Below, in pieces: positions 1-7,037 of a stretch of 25,147 nt of DNA. This DNA comes from a virus. The stretch is taken from positions 1 to 25,147 of the IMG/VR virus record IMGVR_UViG_3300026521_000195; one strand, given 5' to 3'. A model generated the notes under the pieces. It was not told the DNA's origin and ran no database searches. It saw only the letters and a program-made list of their open reading frames with translations. Position 1 is the first letter of the stretch. Each line of letters opens with the position of its first letter. The translations under genes and the position numbers were made by a program.

Positions 1-248
1 AAGTGAAGAGATATGCTTACGTCTGCACCCCATTCGTCTATTCGCTTGTGCAACTCTTTCATTCGTGCAGTATATCCACTTAATTCGTCGCTACGCTCAA
101 AGATTTCAACTTCAAAATCTGAGCCAACAGATGCCAATTTGACCTCTTTTGAAAGTGCTTTATAGAACACATATTCACTCATTCCATTTGCACCGTACGC
201 CCCCTGACTGCCTTTTCTGTGACCAACAACTAATGCTATTTTTTTCAT
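1..248 (-). CDS. N-acetylmuramoyl-L-alanine amidase endolysin (Amidase_3), 3' part outside window
   Basis: This is a partial gene: the ATG is at 248 and 82 codons are visible before the left edge. The N-terminus MKKIALVVGH gives the first zinc-ligand His (H10). E25 in the GMSEY motif and H82 in the SISLH motif follow at the spacing expected of the His-Glu-His zinc site of Amidase_3 enzymes, which cut the amide bond between muramic acid and the stem peptide. The start overlaps the TGA of the o-spanin gene (ATGA junction), so the two are probably translationally coupled. Its place after two spanin genes makes it the phage endolysin. No signal peptide is visible, so release to the periplasm would need a holin. 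The rest of the catalytic domain and any cell-wall-binding domain lie outside the window. Confidence 0.85.
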   Translation of the reverse strand, partial: MKKIALVVGHRKGSQGAYGANGMSEYVFYKALSKEVKLASVGSDFEVEIFERSDELSGYTARMKELHKRIDEWGADVSISLH

Positions 249-514
249 CTACCGTATACCTCATTTAATTTTTTATTGATAAGACAATACTTTAAGCAAA
301 TAGCCCTTAGTTTGTCATTGTTTTTAACAAGCTCAGTAAGCACATCATTTTCTATGATACTTAAATTTTCATCAATACTTTTCACTTTAAACTCCCTACT
401 TTTAGGGGTTTTGTATGTAGGTAGCTTTGGTAAGCTTATTTTTATAGGTGTGCATTGCACATTTTTTGAGCAGTTATTAAGTATGAAGAGTGAAAGAAGT
501 GCTATTTTTAGCAT
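245..514 (-). CDS. Outer-membrane spanin (Rz1-like lipoprotein)
   Basis: This is an 89-residue protein. A short hydrophobic N-terminus (residues 4-13) leads to Cys15 in FILNNC, a possible lipobox, though Asn at -1 is unusual. A proline-rich stretch follows (PIKISLPKLPTYKTPKS, residues about 23-39), as is common in Rz1-type o-spanins. The gene starts inside the 3' end of the i-spanin gene in another frame (38-base overlap), the classical Rz/Rz1 arrangement, and its stop overlaps the amidase start. A GAGGG motif lies nine bases before the ATG. The likely role is bridging the periplasm with the i-spanin to fuse or disrupt the outer membrane at the end of lysis. The call rests on architecture and position, since spanins diverge strongly in sequence. 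Confidence 0.7.
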   Translation of the reverse strand: MLKIALLSLFILNNCSKNVQCTPIKISLPKLPTYKTPKSREFKVKSIDENLSIIENDVLTELVKNNDKLRAICLKYCLINKKLNEVYGR

Positions 515-707
515 TGTCTATACCCTCGATAAAGCTACTTATACTTTTTGAGTCTGAGTCAATAAGGCACTCATTTAGCCTATTTGAAACAGATTTCAAC
601 TCATTTTCTAAGCTTTCTATTTTATTATCACGCTTATCAATAATCTCATATTTTATGTATCCAACAAAACTTAGAATTAGAGATAATGCAATTATGTACT
701 TATACAT
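477..707 (-). CDS. Inner-membrane spanin (Rz-like)
   Basis: This 76-residue protein has an N-terminal membrane anchor (residues about 4-19) followed by a charged helical region with heptad-like hydrophobics (about 25-48), ending in a Ser/Asn-rich tail. This is the type II architecture of an i-spanin with a periplasmic coiled coil. A GGAGA ribosome site stands just before the ATG at 707. The gene overlaps the upstream membrane protein by 8 bases and the o-spanin downstream by 38 bases. One Cys (residue 47, in NECL) could form an intermolecular disulfide; lambda Rz1 and some Rz dimers do this, but it is inference here. Function is assigned from architecture and the neighbouring o-spanin and amidase. 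Confidence 0.68.
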   Translation of the reverse strand: MYKYIIALSLILSFVGYIKYEIIDKRDNKIESLENELKSVSNRLNECLIDSDSKSISSFIEGIDNAKNSTSFTLHT

Positions 708-1056
708 TTTTCTCCAATCTCTCTATGCAGTTTGATAATTTTGACGTAACATCAGACAACTCTTCTAAGCACTTATTCTCCTTATGCCCCATCATTTTTA
801 ACTCATTTAAGCATTCATTCTCACGCGTCTCAAGATTGTGAATTCTATCGTGTGCTTCATCAATCCTCTTCTCGTTGTCGAAATGGTTATCCATTAACGT
901 TTTTGTTAAGTCCTTTTGGCTCTTATATGCAACATAGACTGCAAATAGGAACATGATAGTAACAACAAGTATAGAGAACAGCACAACACCACCCTCCCCT
1001 AATTTGCTTGTTTCTGTCAATAGACTACCTGTCTCTTTTATCATATCTGCTGTCAT
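700..1056 (-). CDS. Single-span membrane protein with Cys-laddered coiled coil; lysis-cassette protein of unknown role
   Basis: This 118-residue protein has one transmembrane segment at about 23-44, then Lys/Asp-rich helix predicted as coiled coil to the C-terminus. Cys82, Cys96 and Cys110 sit exactly 14 residues apart in the related contexts ECLNEL, KCLEEL and NCIERL, so they occupy the same heptad position. The gene is first in the lysis cassette, between the propeller gene (ATGA overlap at 1053) and the i-spanin (8-base overlap). It could be a one-span holin or holin accessory, an antiholin, or a second spanin-like subunit. Positive residues just after the membrane segment (Lys45, Lys48) suggest a cytoplasmic C-terminus, but charge bias is weak. 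I do not recognise a named family. Confidence 0.6.
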   Translation of the reverse strand: MTADMIKETGSLLTETSKLGEGGVVLFSILVVTIMFLFAVYVAYKSQKDLTKTLMDNHFDNEKRIDEAHDRIHNLETRENECLNELKMMGHKENKCLEELSDVTSKLSNCIERLEKNV

Positions 1057-2276
1057 AGAATATCTCTATATACAATTCTTAAATTTTCAGGTTCTTTTCC
1101 GATTTTTGAGTTTGTTGTGTTATCGTCGTTCAACCCCTGTGAGCTGTAAATAATTTCAATATTTTCAGGAACTTCATATCTGGGGTGAATATAGTCGCTT
1201 CTAAAAACTTCGCAGATATTACAATTTGATGCGTCGGATACAAACAACTTCCCCTCGCTTGTTAGCAAGAGTCCACGTGGGGAGTTCATCGCGTTCCCCT
1301 CGTGTTCTGCTAAAGATGAATTTTCGTAATGGAAATGCCCTACACTAAACTCAATAAGTCCAGTTACAATATTGAATCCAATGACCTTCTCCATATTCGC
1401 AGATAACACATAAAGTGTGTCACCGTAAATTAGAAAATCAGTTAAATCAAGGTCGCTAACGCCTGAACTCGCTGGTTTTCTAATTGTTTTAACGTACGCT
1501 AAGCCGTCGTCAACATCGTATGTGAATACGTCTATATCGTCAGATTTTCCGACGTAAACAGTATCTCCATCTATATAAAGCGAACGTGGATAATGAGTTT
1601 CTAAGTTCGAACCAAGTCCAGTCCCACTGTCCTGAAGTAGAGTCTTAATCCAATTACCATCTTTGTCAAACTCCTCTAGTGTTCCATAATATCTATCTGC
1701 ATCTCCAGCACCGTCGCTTGTTAAAACAAGTAAATTCCCACTTGTTGCTGTTTTAATCTTGTACGGCTTTCCTATTTTCCCATCGGAGCATTTACCCCTA
1801 CTATTGTAAGTTCCGAACTCCCACTCAACTTCTTTTGTGTCCTTATTTATAGAGATTAATCTATTATAGTATGTCCCACAAAAAATATTTGTATCGTCAA
1901 AATCTGCACTAATAGGGCTTCTATTATCTGCATTCTCATTCGTCTTATACGACTTCCTTAGCGAAGCGTCCATCTCGAAGTAGTAAATGTATGACTTTCC
2001 ATAATCGACACTAACGATACACTCCTCGTCCTCGTAAATCCCCCACGGCTGATAACACACGTCTGGGTTAAGGTATCTATTTAATCTCAATCCATTATCT
2101 ACAACATAGCTTCCAAAAATTGGATTAAGTTCAATAAAATTCTTAACGTCTTTTTTTAGCTCGTTTAAGCACATATTTGTCATTGCACTCGGTACGATAA
2201 CTCTACTATCTACGGTAGATGGGTCTACTACTTTAAGCTTTCCATCTAAAATCTCTTGTAGAAACTCACTTATCAT
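1053..2276 (-). CDS. NHL/six-bladed beta-propeller-like protein, possible virion accessory or receptor-binding protein
   Basis: This 407-residue protein has an N-terminal domain (about 1-70), then roughly six repeats of short beta strands at about 77-105, 121-150, 168-210, 229-262, 277-310 and 332-360. The last carries the NHL-style pattern SPRGLLLTSEGKLFVSDA (332-349). Two short C-terminal repeats share PEN(I/L)-x-I-(I/V)-Y (370-377 and 396-403). There is no signal peptide, so it is likely virion-borne or cytoplasmic. A GGAGA site eight bases before the ATG supports the start, and the gene overlaps the phospholipase-like gene by 11 bases. Position between the fibre genes and lysis genes suggests a late structural or adsorption role. 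The propeller fold is inferred from the repeat pattern; no enzyme motif was seen. Confidence 0.6.
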   Translation of the reverse strand: MISEFLQEILDGKLKVVDPSTVDSRVIVPSAMTNMCLNELKKDVKNFIELNPIFGSYVVDNGLRLNRYLNPDVCYQPWGIYEDEECIVSVDYGKSYIYYFEMDASLRKSYKTNENADNRSPISADFDDTNIFCGTYYNRLISINKDTKEVEWEFGTYNSRGKCSDGKIGKPYKIKTATSGNLLVLTSDGAGDADRYYGTLEEFDKDGNWIKTLLQDSGTGLGSNLETHYPRSLYIDGDTVYVGKSDDIDVFTYDVDDGLAYVKTIRKPASSGVSDLDLTDFLIYGDTLYVLSANMEKVIGFNIVTGLIEFSVGHFHYENSSLAEHEGNAMNSPRGLLLTSEGKLFVSDASNCNICEVFRSDYIHPRYEVPENIEIIYSSQGLNDDNTTNSKIGKEPENLRIVYRDIL

Positions 2277-2532
2277 TTTTCTTTCTCCATTTGTATTTTC
2301 TGTATGCGAAATATGGGTATCTCATAAAGCTACCGACTCCAGCACACATAGCGATTATAATGCTAAAATATGGCTTTACCCCAATTTTAGTTAAGCATTT
2401 ATAGAAATTAATATGAGGCAGTATTGGGTTATATGTACCAGCTTGTCCAACTTCATTATCGTGTTTTTTGCAACACTTTCCTATATATATACCCATAAAA
2501 TTTTCTGGGAACATTGAGCAGTAGTCTTTCAT
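2266..2532 (-). CDS. Small phospholipase A2-like membrane protein (CCxxHD motif)
   Basis: This 88-residue protein carries GKCCKKHDNEVG at residues 19-30. It matches the CCxxHD signature of secreted phospholipase A2 folds, in which His and Asp (H24, D25) act in catalysis and calcium binding, with further Cys at 5, 46 and 63. A hydrophobic segment at about 54-72 is followed by a strongly basic tail. Small proteins of this layout, with CC-HD then a C-terminal membrane segment, are known from tail or lysis regions of phages. Substrate and activity are unproven. The start overlaps the upstream stop (ATGA). Possible roles are membrane damage during DNA entry or help with lysis. The canonical calcium loop is not clear, so the activity may be lost. 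Confidence 0.55.
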   Translation of the reverse strand: MKDYCSMFPENFMGIYIGKCCKKHDNEVGQAGTYNPILPHINFYKCLTKIGVKPYFSIIIAMCAGVGSFMRYPYFAYRKYKWRKKNDK

Positions 2533-2972
2533 CTATTTAATACTTCCACAACTTCTTCGTGACTCTCTGCATTTGTAATGTCAATCACTTTCTGTGTACC
2601 AATTTCAATGTTCTCAGAAACGCTTGTAATGGACGCAACAAGCATATTGCTATCAGCATACCCATTCTCGGCAAGTGTTGTCATTTTATCAAAGGCACTT
2701 TTTTCAAGTTCTGTTAAAACGCTATCATCAAATCCAATAGCATTCACAATCTTAGTTAGTAGCACAATAGCTTTTGCATTTGAAGCACTCATATTGTTAG
2801 TCAAGTTCCCAGTAGACTTTTTAACATTCTTACCGATTTTCCAATTCACAGTGTCGATAGCAACTTGTTTAAAGGCGTCTAAATCTTCTGGAACATTCCA
2901 CTCACCATCTTTAACCATCGGCATATTACTATGGACGAGGTTTCCTATTTTTATCTCTTTAATTGTCATCAT
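2529..2972 (-). CDS. Hypothetical protein of the tail-fibre region
   Basis: This 147-residue protein is mostly helical and acidic, with no Cys, no signal peptide and no membrane segment. I recognise no family. Two ATG codons follow each other at 2972 and 2969. The AAGGAGAA ribosome site gives better spacing for the second, so the product may be one residue shorter. It sits seven bases after the beta-helix-like fibre gene and overlaps the phospholipase-like gene by four bases, so it is expressed with the late operon. A fibre chaperone or a minor virion protein would fit the position, but nothing in the sequence shows it. Confidence 0.55.
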   Translation of the reverse strand: MMTIKEIKIGNLVHSNMPMVKDGEWNVPEDLDAFKQVAIDTVNWKIGKNVKKSTGNLTNNMSASNAKAIVLLTKIVNAIGFDDSVLTELEKSAFDKMTTLAENGYADSNMLVASITSVSENIEIGTQKVIDITNAESHEEVVEVLNR

Positions 2973-2978
2973 TTCTCC

Positions 2979-3869
2979 TTAATCGCTTAGGTCTGAATAG
3001 GATAATACATTAATTGGGATACCACTGTCTGCATCCCTTACTACACCTGCCACAATGTCTTTTAGCACTTTGTCCGCTCCATCTGTCCCCTCTATTGTAA
3101 GAGAACTTTGACCGATATCCATCGTACCACCATTCAGGCGAAGGATATCACTTAAATCTCCAATAATTTTTGATGCTTTAAACATTAATATTTGCTTACC
3201 ATACGCGTACGCTTCTATCAAATTCCCTTTATTTCCAAGATTGATTGTGCTTTCGTAGAATGATAAATTCATAGATGAATACTCGTTAAAAATATTATTC
3301 CACTCTGTCGTACAGTCTCCGTCATAATCTTGTACTTCAATATCCACTTTATAAAAGTTAATCCAACAATTAAACCCTGTAAATTTACTCATTGATGCAT
3401 CATCATCTTTCTCTACCCACGAAAATTTAATCTTAGGTATGTCATCTGAGTCATCACCATAGCTACCAAATTGAATAGAGTTGTTACTTAGTCTCTTACC
3501 AACAACCCCCCTATATTCCACTGTTGGTGTAAAATTTTGACCTCTTTTTAAATATATATGTACGGACATTCCTGGGTCAATTATACTAATAGCTTTTTCT
3601 ATTGTTTTGAATGGTGAAGAGCTTGAACCAGTGTTTTCATCGTCTCCATCTACATTATCAATATAATATGCTTCCGTCATATGTCCAGAAATGACTCCCC
3701 TAAGATTATCCATAATCTTACGAATAGACCACATAGTATACGTCTCTTCTGTCCCATCATTGTCTGTAATATAATTAATTTCTACGTCTACATTAGACTC
3801 AAACGAGAACTCCCGAAGCACTCTTAAAATCCTCTGTCCGTTTAATAACAATCTGTCTTTGCTTGTCAC
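2979..3869 (-). CDS. Tail fibre/spike-like protein with predicted right-handed beta-helix
   Basis: This 296-residue protein starts at GTG 3869, which overlaps the TGA of the upstream gene; AGGGGT stands six bases before it. Residues 68-95 (YYIDNVDGDDENTG then SPFKTIEKAIS) match the start of pectate-lyase-like beta-helix modules in phage spikes: a DG-rich turn, the PFKTI motif, then a helix. Alternating hydrophobic strands follow to about 270. No catalytic residues for a known polysaccharide lyase or hydrolase can be named from the sequence. The gene follows the fibre-like gene at 4327 and lies downstream of the baseplate genes, the usual place for receptor-binding proteins. At 296 residues it is short for a full tailspike, so it may be a tip or decoration module. 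Confidence 0.6.
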   Translation of the reverse strand: MTSKDRLLLNGQRILRVLREFSFESNVDVEINYITDNDGTEETYTMWSIRKIMDNLRGVISGHMTEAYYIDNVDGDDENTGSSSSPFKTIEKAISIIDPGMSVHIYLKRGQNFTPTVEYRGVVGKRLSNNSIQFGSYGDDSDDIPKIKFSWVEKDDDASMSKFTGFNCWINFYKVDIEVQDYDGDCTTEWNNIFNEYSSMNLSFYESTINLGNKGNLIEAYAYGKQILMFKASKIIGDLSDILRLNGGTMDIGQSSLTIEGTDGADKVLKDIVAGVVRDADSGIPINVLSYSDLSD

Positions 3870-4327
3870 GATTCAACCCCTAGTTTTAGTTTTTCTATAT
3901 CTTGTCTATTTTCTAAAATTGCATTCGCTAAAGATGCACTAGACTCCTCGTTAATATCGACCCAAAAATCATCACTTTGAGTTGGGTCGTTACCTATATT
4001 TTCATCTCCGACTTCCCCAGAAAGTGACGAGTAGATAACATTATCGATTTTGCAAAAATCTCCGATAATATACTTCTGCTCATTGTCCCATTCTGCTATC
4101 CCAGCAGTGTATAAGTATCCAATTAGTTTAGAAATCGTAAACCCGAGTGCGTTAAAATCTTGCCTTGTTGGATTATCATCTTCACCAACAATTTCCCAAC
4201 CAATCTTGAAATCATCGTTAAAGTTATCGTCTATTTCATCGCTTTTCTCATCGCTTCCAAAAATCATTCTATTGTCATCGGTTGCGTTCTCTGCAAAAGC
4301 AACAAAATTACCCTTAAATCTACTCAA
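3866..4327 (-). CDS. Tail fibre-like protein with carbohydrate-binding-like module
   Basis: This is a 153-residue protein. Residues 44-75 (GWEIVGEDDNPTRQDFNALG and on) resemble the N-terminal baseplate-attachment part of many phage fibre proteins. Residues 78-125, with W80, the Y86-IIGD segment, Y99 and F121-W122, resemble a small CBM5/12-type carbohydrate-binding fold. The C-terminus (130-153) is helical. The start is TTG at 4327 with a strong AAGGGAGGG ribosome site; the first ATG is 20 codons later and would remove part of the N-terminus. It lies just downstream of the DUF2612 gene, where the first fibre gene is expected. It probably links baseplate to fibre or binds host surface sugars. 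Confidence 0.62.
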   Translation of the reverse strand: MSRFKGNFVAFAENATDDNRMIFGSDEKSDEIDDNFNDDFKIGWEIVGEDDNPTRQDFNALGFTISKLIGYLYTAGIAEWDNEQKYIIGDFCKIDNVIYSSLSGEVGDENIGNDPTQSDDFWVDINEESSASLANAILENRQDIEKLKLGVES

Positions 4328-4337
4328 AGACCCTCCC

Positions 4338-4919
4338 TTATTTTATTTTGTACGCAAAATAGCTATCTATCTTATCTTTGGACTTGTCTCCGAACCCAGT
4401 ATTATGCTCACTAAATCCGAATGTTTTTCTATCTTTATAGATAATAATAGCTCTATATTCAACACCCATCGGGCGTGGAAATAGGTTTGCTTCTTTTGCA
4501 TATTGTATCATAAAGTTATCAAATCTATCATCTACATATAGTGTTAGTTTCATATACGAACTATCTGTAATATATCCAAAACCAGAAAAAATAAAGTCTA
4601 TCGAGTCCTGTATAGATAGACGTTGTTCCTCGTCTATCATCGTGCTTTTTGTATAGTTTTTTACTATCTTGCACTTTAGGAAGAATCTGTATGTGTCATC
4701 ATTAATATTATTGTCTCTATTGAATCCTACGATTTTCCCAATAATATCTAACTGTTTCCCAACTGCAAAATCAACATCAAATGCTTTTTCAAAACTCTTT
4801 GCAAATTCATATACTTCCTCAAACTTAGATAAAATAGCACTAATGTGTGCAGTTGCTTTTTCTTTATCTGCATACTGTGCAATAAGTAGCTTCTTATATG
4901 CTTCCACAAAATCACTCAC
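4338..4919 (-). CDS. DUF2612 baseplate/tail protein (tail protein I-like)
   Basis: This 193-residue protein has GKQLDIIGKIVGFNRD at residues 54-69, then DDTYRFFLKCKI (74-85) and a following helical stretch. This pattern marks DUF2612 proteins, which occupy the Mu gp48 or P2 gpI position and close the baseplate wedge where fibres attach. The start is GTG at 4919, overlapping the stop of baseplate J (GTGA). No ATG in frame gives a better start before residue 100. Order J, then this protein, then fibre is the usual one. Confidence 0.82.
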   Translation of the reverse strand: MSDFVEAYKKLLIAQYADKEKATAHISAILSKFEEVYEFAKSFEKAFDVDFAVGKQLDIIGKIVGFNRDNNINDDTYRFFLKCKIVKNYTKSTMIDEEQRLSIQDSIDFIFSGFGYITDSSYMKLTLYVDDRFDNFMIQYAKEANLFPRPMGVEYRAIIIYKDRKTFGFSEHNTGFGDKSKDKIDSYFAYKIK

Positions 4920-6082
4920 TCTTCAGTTACCTCTATGTTTTCGTAAATAATTTCAAATTTTTCATCAAAATTAGCAATAAGTATATCGTCGACGTATGTG
5001 CTGTCATCTTTGCTTATTTGTAAATCAGATGCGATAAACGTGCTTCCTGCACTGTAAATAGTTCCATAAAGTTCAGTAGCTGTAATGTTTTGTGATATTA
5101 AAAAGTTAAGCTTTGATAGCTCATTTTTTATACTATCTACATCGATAATATCGGAAGATGAACGTTTTCTTACTGTAACTTTTATGTAAATCTCTGTTTT
5201 TGTAGGTCTATCGAAATTTACTACGTGATGAAAAGTTCTAATATCTCCGTTTCTTGTTTCGAACTCCTCTTCGTATACCTCTTTTATATCTCCTTTTAGT
5301 CCACACCCAATAGTCTTATCTACTGCTATCGTTTTCGCAATATCTTTAAGCTCTCCACCATCTACAATTATCCAAATTGAGTGAGGGGGTATATCTTTTT
5401 CATCGTCCAACTCATCTGTGTTGTTTTCGTAAATTATTGCATCACTTACCCCATTCAAGTCAAGCAATTTCCCTAAAATTGAACTAATTAAACTTTTTGC
5501 ATTGTATCCAACAAGCTTATTTCTTCTTCGTCTTAGCTCTTCATCTGTTTCCTCTTCTCTTCCAGCAACTGCACTTTGCATATTGTCCAAAGACACAACT
5601 TCTGTAACAACCGTAACTTGCTCATTGATTGTATGCTCTTGTGCTGTAATTGCACCCCATTCTTTCGCAATAAAAGTTAAAGTTGTAGTCCCCTCTTCGA
5701 GTGTTACACTTTCAGATAATCTCCACTCTTGAGAATTTTCATCTTTAATCGTGTATGTAGATGGTAGTTCAATATTTTTTGACACAGTAACATCAACATC
5801 AATTTTACTTTTAGTTGCTGGTAGCCGTGTTGTTGCAATAAGCTTAAGTATTTTATCAAGTTCGTGTCCCTCAGCCAAATCAGGGTCGAGTGAATTATAT
5901 ATTCGTGAGATAAATGTTTGTAAGTCATAAATTACATTTGTTAAAATTCCGATTTGTTGACCATCTTGAGTATCCTGTTCGAGTGCAATATCTTCACCAT
6001 AAATCTCTTTAAATTTTGTCACAAAGTCGTTAAAAATCTCATCAAAATCATCAAGCAAAATACCATTTTCATTTATTATCAT
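4916..6082 (-). CDS. Baseplate J-like wedge protein
   Basis: This 388-residue protein is of the P2 gpJ / Mu gp47 type. It opens with the typical MIINENGILLDDFDEI helix and contains an acidic region EIYGEDIALEQDTQDG (28-43), which is common in this family. The motif REEETDEELRRRR (about 174-186) corresponds to the conserved 'xEsDexlrxR' stretch of baseplate J proteins. It is part of the wedge that forms the hexagonal baseplate. GAGGAAACAGT before the ATG and an ATGA overlap with the upstream wedge gene support the start. Confidence 0.9.
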   Translation of the reverse strand: MIINENGILLDDFDEIFNDFVTKFKEIYGEDIALEQDTQDGQQIGILTNVIYDLQTFISRIYNSLDPDLAEGHELDKILKLIATTRLPATKSKIDVDVTVSKNIELPSTYTIKDENSQEWRLSESVTLEEGTTTLTFIAKEWGAITAQEHTINEQVTVVTEVVSLDNMQSAVAGREEETDEELRRRRNKLVGYNAKSLISSILGKLLDLNGVSDAIIYENNTDELDDEKDIPPHSIWIIVDGGELKDIAKTIAVDKTIGCGLKGDIKEVYEEEFETRNGDIRTFHHVVNFDRPTKTEIYIKVTVRKRSSSDIIDVDSIKNELSKLNFLISQNITATELYGTIYSAGSTFIASDLQISKDDSTYVDDILIANFDEKFEIIYENIEVTEE

Positions 6083-6423
6083 ACTGTTTCCTCTATATTA
6101 TTATTTTGTGAGTATATCGTATCGAGATTGATTGATATTACAGCTTCTCTATTTTCATTTGATGATATTTCAACGCTATTTACTCTCAATACCCCCTCTG
6201 TTTTTTTGCAAATATTGAGTATGTCTCTTTTTATTTTTTCTTCATTATTTTTGCTTCCGAGATATAAAAACCAATCTATACCGGCATCAAAATCTAAAAA
6301 CCAATCTCCTTTAAAGCTCTTAATTCTTGTCGAAACACGCTGTAAAATTGCATCATCTCCACTTATTGTGGTGGAGCTTCCACCAAATGTCCAATCACAT
6401 TTTTTTAGTCTTCTTACTTTCAT
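6079..6423 (-). CDS. Baseplate wedge protein, gp25/gpW-like (Mu gp46-like)
   Basis: This 114-residue protein contains GDDAILQRVSTRIKSFKGDW (residues 22-41) followed by FLDFDAGIDWF. Both are typical of the small lysozyme-like-fold gp25/gp46 wedge subunits, which contact the sheath and start its assembly. Its length fits the family. It overlaps the spike gene by one base (TAATG) and baseplate J by four, in the conserved spike, gp25, J order. Confidence 0.82.
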   Translation of the reverse strand: MKVRRLKKCDWTFGGSSTTISGDDAILQRVSTRIKSFKGDWFLDFDAGIDWFLYLGSKNNEEKIKRDILNICKKTEGVLRVNSVEISSNENREAVISINLDTIYSQNNNIEETV

Positions 6424-7037
6424 TATTTAATCTTTGTAACCAGTCCATTAACGACTGTTATTTTTTTACCATCATCGCTATTAAATGTTCCAGATGCCCC
6501 ACTTTCCCCTCCGACGCTATATGTTCCAGAGTCAGTATTTCCAGTTGTTCTATGGCTTCCGTTATTCTGCATAAAACCGTTGTGCTCCCAGTTTCCATTA
6601 GCTTTTACGTCGTTGTCTATTGTTGTCACGGACGGTATTTCAAGCTCATCACTTTTTCGTTTTACTCCAACTATTGCTACACTATCCGAATAGTCGTGCT
6701 TTCTATCTTCTAAGGGGGGTAGGAAATCTGAGCCAACATACCAGTTATCCAAGCATCTTTCATTCACGAAAAGTTGACAATAATCCCCAACTTGTATGGG
6801 GAAACGAATACTGCTACTACCTCCACAAATGTGAATTACTGGCACTTCAATAAAGATTGGCAACTCTATACTTTCCCCTTTTATAACTCTATTTACGACT
6901 GGTTTACAGTCTATTGTAGATTTATTAACTTTAACTACTTTTGCAATAAGTAGGGTGTGTGTATTAGATATCGACTCATCTATCGCACTAAGTATAACAT
7001 TCTCTAGAGAGGGTGTATCGTTATTGTTGTGTATCAT
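6423..7037 (-). CDS. Gp138/gpV-like membrane-puncturing spike protein
   Basis: This is a 204-residue protein. Residues about 28-125 form a probable OB fold with the family pattern FPIQVGDYCQLF (79-90), then DNWY and RKHDYSDSVAIVGV. The C-terminal part is Gly/Asn/Ser/Thr-rich with short repeats (NGNWEHNGFMQNNGSH, then GTYSVGGESGASG), as expected for a trimeric beta-helical needle. No HxH iron-binding tip is visible, so an extra tip protein may exist or be absent. The role is the central spike that pierces the outer membrane on contraction. It is ATGA-coupled to the hub gene, with GAGGT upstream of the start. Confidence 0.8.
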   Translation of the reverse strand: MIHNNNDTPSLENVILSAIDESISNTHTLLIAKVVKVNKSTIDCKPVVNRVIKGESIELPIFIEVPVIHICGGSSSIRFPIQVGDYCQLFVNERCLDNWYVGSDFLPPLEDRKHDYSDSVAIVGVKRKSDELEIPSVTTIDNDVKANGNWEHNGFMQNNGSHRTTGNTDSGTYSVGGESGASGTFNSDDGKKITVVNGLVTKIK

